Assembly (NCBI GenBank): GCA_030522415.1
Contig: CM060104.1
Location: 10,427,501 to 10,491,500, forward strand
Length of the DNA: 64,000 nt
Origin: Channallabes apus
Lineage: Eukaryota; Chordata; Actinopteri; Siluriformes; Clariidae
Reading direction: 5' to 3'
Position numbers and translations under genes: made by a program. This document shows positions 58,028 to 64,000 of the stretch, piece after piece; within the stretch, counting starts at the first letter, position 1, and every line of letters starts with the position of its first letter. The notes under the pieces were generated by a model, which saw only the letters and a list, made by a program, of their open reading frames with translations, made no database searches and was not told where the DNA came from.

Positions 58028-59699
58028 TTTTTTATATTTATAGTTTTACATGTTTGTTGGATGTGTAAATTATCATAATTGTAGTATTACTTCGCTACAA
58101 CATATTGTTTTGACTTTATTATGACTTAAGCTCTGAATATATTTAAAAACCGATACGACGGAAAATGTCAATTTGCGCCACCTGGCGGTCATTTCACGAA
58201 TTATTTTGAAATGCTCCTGGTTTATTTTGGCCGCTGCCGCGTTTCCACGGCGGTGAGTGCGACGGTAATGAGCAGTCTGGTTGTCACACCACTGTATATA
58301 TAATATCAAAAGAAATGGCATCAACCTCCTACTACCCTTAGTATTTTGATAGTATTACTTTATTATTATTATTTTGAAGTACAGTAACTATTTACAACTA
58401 TATTTACAAAAAGTGTATTGCAAGTCAATGATTAACAAATCAAAAGGGCAATCCATGGCAGGCTGGCATTTTAACACATACCACCGGTTCCCAATTTTGG
58501 AACCAGAGCCGCGCTTTTTCACAGAAAAAAATTGGTGCCGGTGCCCTAAAATAAGCACCATACCGGCCCCTAAACTGTGCTGGTCTAGTCGCGAGAACCC
58601 GTGACGTCACGAGCGGTGGGCGGAGTTATAGGGAGCGTTTTAAAAAACGTGGCAATAATAGTACTCCAAAGTACACAGGAATTGATTAACTAATTGATTA
58701 TCCTCCGATAATTTCTTACATAAAGTGACAAGTGGGTGGGCGATATTAAATGACAGGTCAAGCTCAAATTAATTCCTGAGATTATGCACAATTAAGCGCG
58801 TGTGGTGTCTCCCCTGCTCGCTCAACATGTTCTCCGTACACGCGACTATGCCTGCATGCGTGTGCAACATTTATTTTCTGTGCGCGGCTGCGCACTCGCT
58901 CAACTTTGTCCCGTGTTTAAAAAAAACTGCCACAAAACCAGCCAATCACAGACATCCACACACTACAGCTGATTGGCTGTTCCTTACAAGCCGTGGGTTC
59001 ACGCACGCCGATGAACAGCTTTATTTCAGTCATAAATTCACAATCCCATTCCAGCTATTCCAGTGACCATTTGCAATATACTGTCTGTTATATTCTATAT
59101 TTAATAAAACTATATTGAAACAAAATTGTGTATTTTCCTTATTTAATATTTAATAATGCTTCTGGAACATTGTTGTCCATACATTTCATTTACATGGAAA
59201 ACAGTGAAACCTAAACACAAACAGAAAGGACAAATAAAGGAATGAACGAAACATTAACACCTTTACCATGTTCAAATGAATAAAGAGTTACTGTATTATG
59301 TTTCAAGACATCCTTAATTTACATTTTTCTCCTAATTATATGTCCACAAATACTTTGACAACATACACATATCAACATAAAACAGGCACATTCTTAATGG
59401 CCACATTTGTAGACAACACGTCTCCTTCCCAGTAACAGCTTCACCTCAGACTGATCATACTTTTCTATCAGTAAAGGTGACAGATACAGTATCACTTGTG
59501 GGCCATTCATTGATCAATTCATTAATTTATTCCGTCAGTAATTTATTCAGATCAAACATTTATCAACAGTGCTACAATACTGTTGAGCGCTAAGTATTTA
59601 GCAGTTAATTAATTAAAGCAATGACATTTCCCAGTGAAATTACAGAGCTTAATTGGATTATCGTAACATTAAAAAAGACAAATGTGTTTTTGGCTTTGC

Positions 59700-59735
<36 letters not shown>

Positions 59736-60290
59736 CAACAAACCAAAGTGTAGACTACTGTTTTCTAAGCAAATGATTAACACTCTTTAGTGTTACTTTT
59801 TAGTTAATTACTTTACTTATGTTTATAGTATTTTTTGTATGTAGAAGCACTTAATTTTATGGTTTTTCATACTTTGGCATTTGCTTTCCCGCATTTCTTT
59901 GCACGTGCCTAAAACCTTTGCCTACTACTGTATGTTTTTATGCTTACATAAAAATAACATTTACAATGTATACAATTGTAATTAAATTTTTGTTGTCAGA
60001 AGAAATGCAAAGAAAATGTTCACAAAGCTGTTTATTCTTCACTAATATTCTGAATACTGAGGATCTGAGGGTGAAGAGTAATTTTACATTAATGACATGT
60101 GTGTAACCTTGAAAAGATGGTCAATTAGGTTGGGTAAGGAGGGCCTTGGGTCTATATTCTGGTGCAGTTTTAAAAGGTCTGCTCGTTTTTCTCAGGGCCA
60201 TGATTAATTGGGGCAACGAGGCTCATTATGAAGATTAAGGACTTACGGGAAAGTTATTGATCATTGTGCGCTCAATAACCTTAAAGTTAC

Positions 60291-60338
<48 letters not shown>

Positions 60339-60723
60339 GTGTGTGTGTTTGTTGGTGTGTGTGTGTGTGTGTTTGTTTGGTTTAAGACCAAGAAATCAAG
60401 ATGAAATTGAGAAAAAGCAAAACCAAGAGTATGCCGCAATAGTATCATTGCTGCATTATTTACTTTTTCTAGGTATAAACTTTATTAGTATTATATGTGC
60501 AAAATCTATGGATTTCGCAGTGCATTCCACTTCTTTTCTCTGTGCTAATTTATAGAAAAATTATGAGAAGCCAATGGGGTTAGAGAGCTCTGGCACTGGA
60601 ACTTTGGCAGAGTGAAATATTGTGTTATACATCTTAAGCCTTAGAGCTTAAAAATTCCCTTTAAATTACAATAATGGTCAAAAGTTAGTACCAGCTGTTT
60701 TAATTCTGTTTTGTGTGTGCGTG
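58028..60723. other. Unassigned, with microsatellites
   Basis: No gene recognised. (AAT)n is at about 59,701-59,733 and (TG)n at about 60,292-60,370. A stretch at 58,480-58,600 with ACCGGTTCCCAATTTTGGAA and GTGACGTCACGAG may be a degenerate transposon end. Confidence 0.35.
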
Positions 60724-60945
60724 TGTCGTGAACTAACCTGGGATGATCAGAAGACTTAGCGATTAGCGGTTAGCCCTTTGAGGCAGGATAACCACGCGAA
60801 TTAGTCTAAGGACTCTCACAGAAGGGGAGCAAGGGAAAAACATTTTAACCCGCGTCCTATAAACACACACTCGAATCAGAAAGTAAACCCAAGAAAGTGA
60901 GTACTCACGAAACGGCAAGACGGACGATCTGAACCGACATGGGCG
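60724..60945 (-). repeat. Partial gypsy LTR related to elements 1 and 2
   Basis: Starts TGTCGTGAACTAACC and follows the chromodomain-element LTRs (GCGGTTAGCCC, CAGGATAACCACGCG, GAGTACTCACGA) for about 220 bp. It stops before the transcript-start segment. Truncated; no internal region. Confidence 0.8.
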
Positions 60946-61225
60946 ATGGAGAGAAGATGATGACGAGTGGCATAGATAAAATACTTTACACTGAACATGA
61001 TCTTACCATATTTGGATCCTGCCCACCCACATATAATGGTTCAATGCTGGGCGACCTCTTTTTAAATGTTAGCCTATGTCAGGCGGCGGTGGTTTGCATA
61101 CCAACTGTGAGCTGATGAGATCAGCAAAAGGGTGAACCTATGCCATGCTGCAAAAGACTGGGAGAGCATGCTGGAGGAAGGTGCAGTGCTCCAGGGACAG
61201 CTTGCTAAACTCCAGAAAGAACAAA

Positions 61226-61765
61226 GTAATTGAGATGTTTGGACATGCTCTGATATTTGTGCTTTTTTAAGCTACTGCATTGTTTAGGAAAAAAAATTTA
61301 TGCATGGTTAGTAAGTTTTGTGAAAAAAAGTAGCTGAAATAAGGCCATGAAACTCATACAGAACATTTGTTCACAAGACATTGTTTCACAAGTCCTGGTG
61401 GCTAGTGTTTTTGTTTCAAAATGATGTGAAAATTATCTTGTTTACTTGCTTACAGAAAACAATATAGTGTTTAACACTTTTTAAGTCACTTTTTGAGTGT
61501 AAAGGGTCTATGCGAGAAGGCGTGAACTATCATTACTAATGCAGTGATTCACACCTGAGAAGACAAAGGCCTGCATACTGATCTGCATAATGAGCCATCA
61601 GACAGGTATGTGACTGAGAGAGGAGAGTTACAAGAAAGAATCTGAGGATAAAATAAGTTTATATATTTTCAGTGTTTAGGTTATTTGAGAATGTATTTGA
61701 CAAACACACAAAAATCTTGAGATTCACTTGCGAGTTCAGTTAAACAGTTTATTAGGAACAATCAA
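61226..61765. repeat. Second copy of the piggyBac-like repeat
   Basis: Matches 13,660-14,275 (GAGATGTTTGGACATGCTCT through GGAACAATCAA) with an internal deletion of about 100 bp near 61,280. It lacks the TTAACCCT terminus. Confidence 0.7.
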
Positions 61766-61879
61766 GGTTGACCTGTTAGCAGCATTACTGCAGTCACTAT
61801 AACAGAAAATATAGCTAACAATAATATATAAAATAATATATATGTATTATAATATAGAAAACAACAACAATGCAACCAT

Positions 61880-64000
61880 GGGGGGGCGCAATCCAGTGTC
61901 TTCTTGTGCCAGTCCCAAGTCTGGATAAATGCAGAGGGTTGTGTCAGGAAGGGCATCCGACGTAAAATATTTGCCAAATCAATGATGCGAATCAGAAATA
62001 TAATTTCCATACCGGATCGGTCATGGCCCAGGTTAACCACGACCGCCACCGGTGCTGTTGACCACCGCCGGTGGAAATTGGGCTACTGCTCTTCGAAGAA
62101 GGAGAGGAGGAAGGCGTGTTCGAAAGCAGAGAGAGAAGAGGAAAGGCAAGAGTTTAGAAGTGAAAGTACAGACCTTGAATGTTGGGACCATGACAGGGAA
62201 GGGAAGAGAGTTGGTTGATATGATGCAGAGAAGGAAGGTGGATATACTGTGTGTCCAGGAGACCAGGTGAACCTGGAAAGGTAGCAAAGCTAGAAGCTTA
62301 GGATCAGGGTTCAAATTGTTTTACCATGGTGTGGATAGGAAAAGAAATGGAGTAGGAGTTATTCTGAAAGAGGAGTTTGTAAGGAATGTCCTAGAGGTGA
62401 AGAGAGTATCAGATAGGGTGATGAGTCTGAAGCTGGAAATTGGTGGTGTGATGTTCAGTGTTGTTAGTGGTTATGCTCCACAAGTAGGATGTGTGTTAGA
62501 AGAGAAGGAGAAATTCTGGAGTGAGTTAGATGAAGTGATGCAGAGCATCCCCAGAGGTGAGAGAGTGGTGATTGGTGCAGACTTCAATGGACATGTTGGG
62601 GAAGGGAACAGAGGGGATGAAAATGTGATGGGCAGGTTTGGTCTTCAGGACAGGAATGTAGAAGGACAGATGGTGGTGGACTTTGCAAAGAGGATGGAAA
62701 TGGCAGTAGTAAATACTTTCTTCCAGAAGAGGCAGGAACATAGGGTGACATATAAGAGCGGAGGCAGAAGCACTCAGGTGGACTACATCTTGTGTCGACG
62801 TTGTAATCTGAAAGAGATTAGTGACTGCAAAGTGTTGGTAGGGGAGGGTGTAGCCAGACAACACAGAATGGTGGTGTGTAAAAAAACCCTGGTGGTGAGG
62901 AAGGTGAAGAGGACAAAGGCAGAGCAGAGGACAAAGTGGTGGAAGCTGAGAAAGGAAGAATGTTGTGTAGGGAGGAGTTGAGACAAGCTATCGGTGGTCA
63001 GGAGGTGCTTTCAGTTGACTGGACAACTACAGCCAATGTGATCAGGGAGGCAGGTAAGAGGGTACTTGGTGTATCATCAGGTAAGGTAAGAGGGAACAAG
63101 GAGACTTGGTGGTGGAATGAGGAAGTCCAGGAGTGTATACAGGGAAAGAGGCTAGCTAAGAAAAAGTGGGACACTGAGAGGACTGAAGAGAGTAGACAGG
63201 AGTACAGGTAGATGCACCGTAAGGTGAAGGTAGAAGTGGCAAAGGCCAAACAAAGAGCATATGAGGACTTGTATGCTAGGCTGGACAGCAAGGAGGGAGA
63301 GGTGGATCTGTACAGGTTGGCGAGGCAGAAAGATAGAGATGGGAAGGATGTGCAGCAGGTTAGAGTGATTAAAGATAGAGATGGAAATGTACTGACAGAT
63401 GCCAGGAGGGTGATGGGAAGATGGAAGGAGTACTTTCAGGAGTTGATGAATGAGAAAAACGAAAGAGAACAAAGAGTAGAAGAGGTGACTGTTGTGGAGC
63501 AGGAAGTAGCAAATATTAGTAAAAGTGAGGTGAGAAGGGCGAAGATTAGAAGAGAGGATGAAGAGTGGAAAGGCTGTTGGTCCTGATGACATACCTGTGG
63601 AGGTATGGAAGTGCTTAGGAGAGGTGGCAGTAGAGTTTCTGACTAGTTTGTTTAACGAGATCTTGGAGAGTGAGAGGATTCCAGAGGAATGGAGAAGAAG
63701 TTGTATTGGTGCTGATTTTTGAGAACAAGGGAGATGTGCAGAGCTGTGGCAATTACAGAGGCATAAAGCTAATGAGCCATACAATGAAGCTGTGGGAAAG
63801 AGTAGTGTAAGCTAGGTTAAGGGCAGAGGTGAGAATTTGTGAGCAGCAATATGGTTTTATGCCTAGAAAGAGTACATCAGATGCAGTATTTTTTTTGAGA
63901 ATGCGGGTGTAGAAGTACAGAGAAGGTAATAAAGAGTTGCATTGTGTCTTTGTAGATTTAGAGAAAGCGGACGACAGGGTGCCGAGAGAGGAGTATGAGA
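61880..64000 (+). pseudogene. RTE-type LINE (endonuclease and reverse transcriptase start), damaged, runs off window
   Basis: Leader with the common fish RTE sequence (AGTCCCAAGTCTGGATAAAT, TCAGGAAGGGCATCCG), then an AP-endonuclease domain at 62,170-62,870. Landmarks are LNVGTMTGKG, ILCVQETR, SGYAPQVG, GADFNGHVG, VTYKSGGRSTQVDYIL. The linker is at 62,936-63,586, then the reverse transcriptase start (SGKAVGPDDIPVEVWK, LTSLFNEILES, IPEEWRR) near 63,565-63,700. Stops at 62,268 and 63,209 and frameshifts near 62,950, 63,560 and 63,715 inactivate it. The 3' part lies beyond the window. Confidence 0.88.

Noticed and set aside
60295..60555. 86-codon frame starting in a Cys-Val run
   Set aside because: The start is the translation of a TG microsatellite; the rest has no recognised feature.

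Overview
This window looks like repeat-rich chromosomal DNA of a ray-finned fish, most likely a teleost. It carries chromodomain Ty3/gypsy (sushi-type) elements, BEL/Pao, DIRS, L2- and RTE-type LINEs, Tc1, hAT and tRNA-derived SINEs, a mix typical of teleosts. I cannot place the species. I see no intact single-copy host gene. Nearly everything recognisable is a transposable element or a fragment of one, many of them nested.

Layout. 1-7.8 kb: a broken gamma/epsilon-like endogenous retrovirus (LTR, gag, integrase, env). Its env is split by a 5'-truncated L2 LINE, which is itself split by a 2.8-kb DNA transposon ('T1', termini CAGTGGGAGCCACG). 7.8-9.03 kb: 3' end of a minus-strand LINE. 9.03-12.35 kb: duplicated exon-like blocks with splice signals and a short conserved-looking coding remnant. 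12.6-14.3 kb: two DNA-transposon-like elements. 14.3-18.3 kb: a DIRS-like element whose tyrosine-recombinase end is tandemly amplified five times. 18.9-19.1 kb: an isolated Tc1 end. 19.2-22.6 kb: simple repeats and local duplications. 22.9-26.8 kb: second T1-family copy with a SINE, a solo LTR and a hAT MITE inside it. 27.4-28.65 kb: short L2-tailed retroposon with a 137-codon membrane-protein ORF. 29.3-34.2 kb: SINE, BEL fragments and an inverted third T1-family copy.

34.4-41.8 kb is a clean nest: an L1-like LINE end holds a Tc1 element (transposase with one stop codon), which holds a complete chromodomain LTR element (5158 bp, TSD AAGAG). 41.8-51.5 kb: a decayed BEL/Pao element, whose gag holds a second complete chromodomain LTR element (5188 bp, TSD AACAT). 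51.7-58.0 kb: AT-rich tandem and segmental duplications plus a foldback element. 58-60.7 kb: nothing recognised apart from microsatellites. 60.7-64 kb: partial gypsy LTR, second copy of a repeat seen at 13.6 kb, and a damaged RTE LINE running off the end.

The most informative objects are the two young LTR elements at 34,937-40,094 and 43,448-48,635. Both show an 11-nt self-priming pair (transcript start against primer-binding site just inside the LTR), a TATA box about 25-31 bp upstream of the inferred start, a G-GGA-AAC slippery site with a downstream stem-loop at the gag/pol junction, and a C-terminal chromodomain. The 11-nt pair differs between the two elements by a compensatory base change. 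Each element has a different lesion: integrase Glu to Lys in the first, a gag frameshift in the second.
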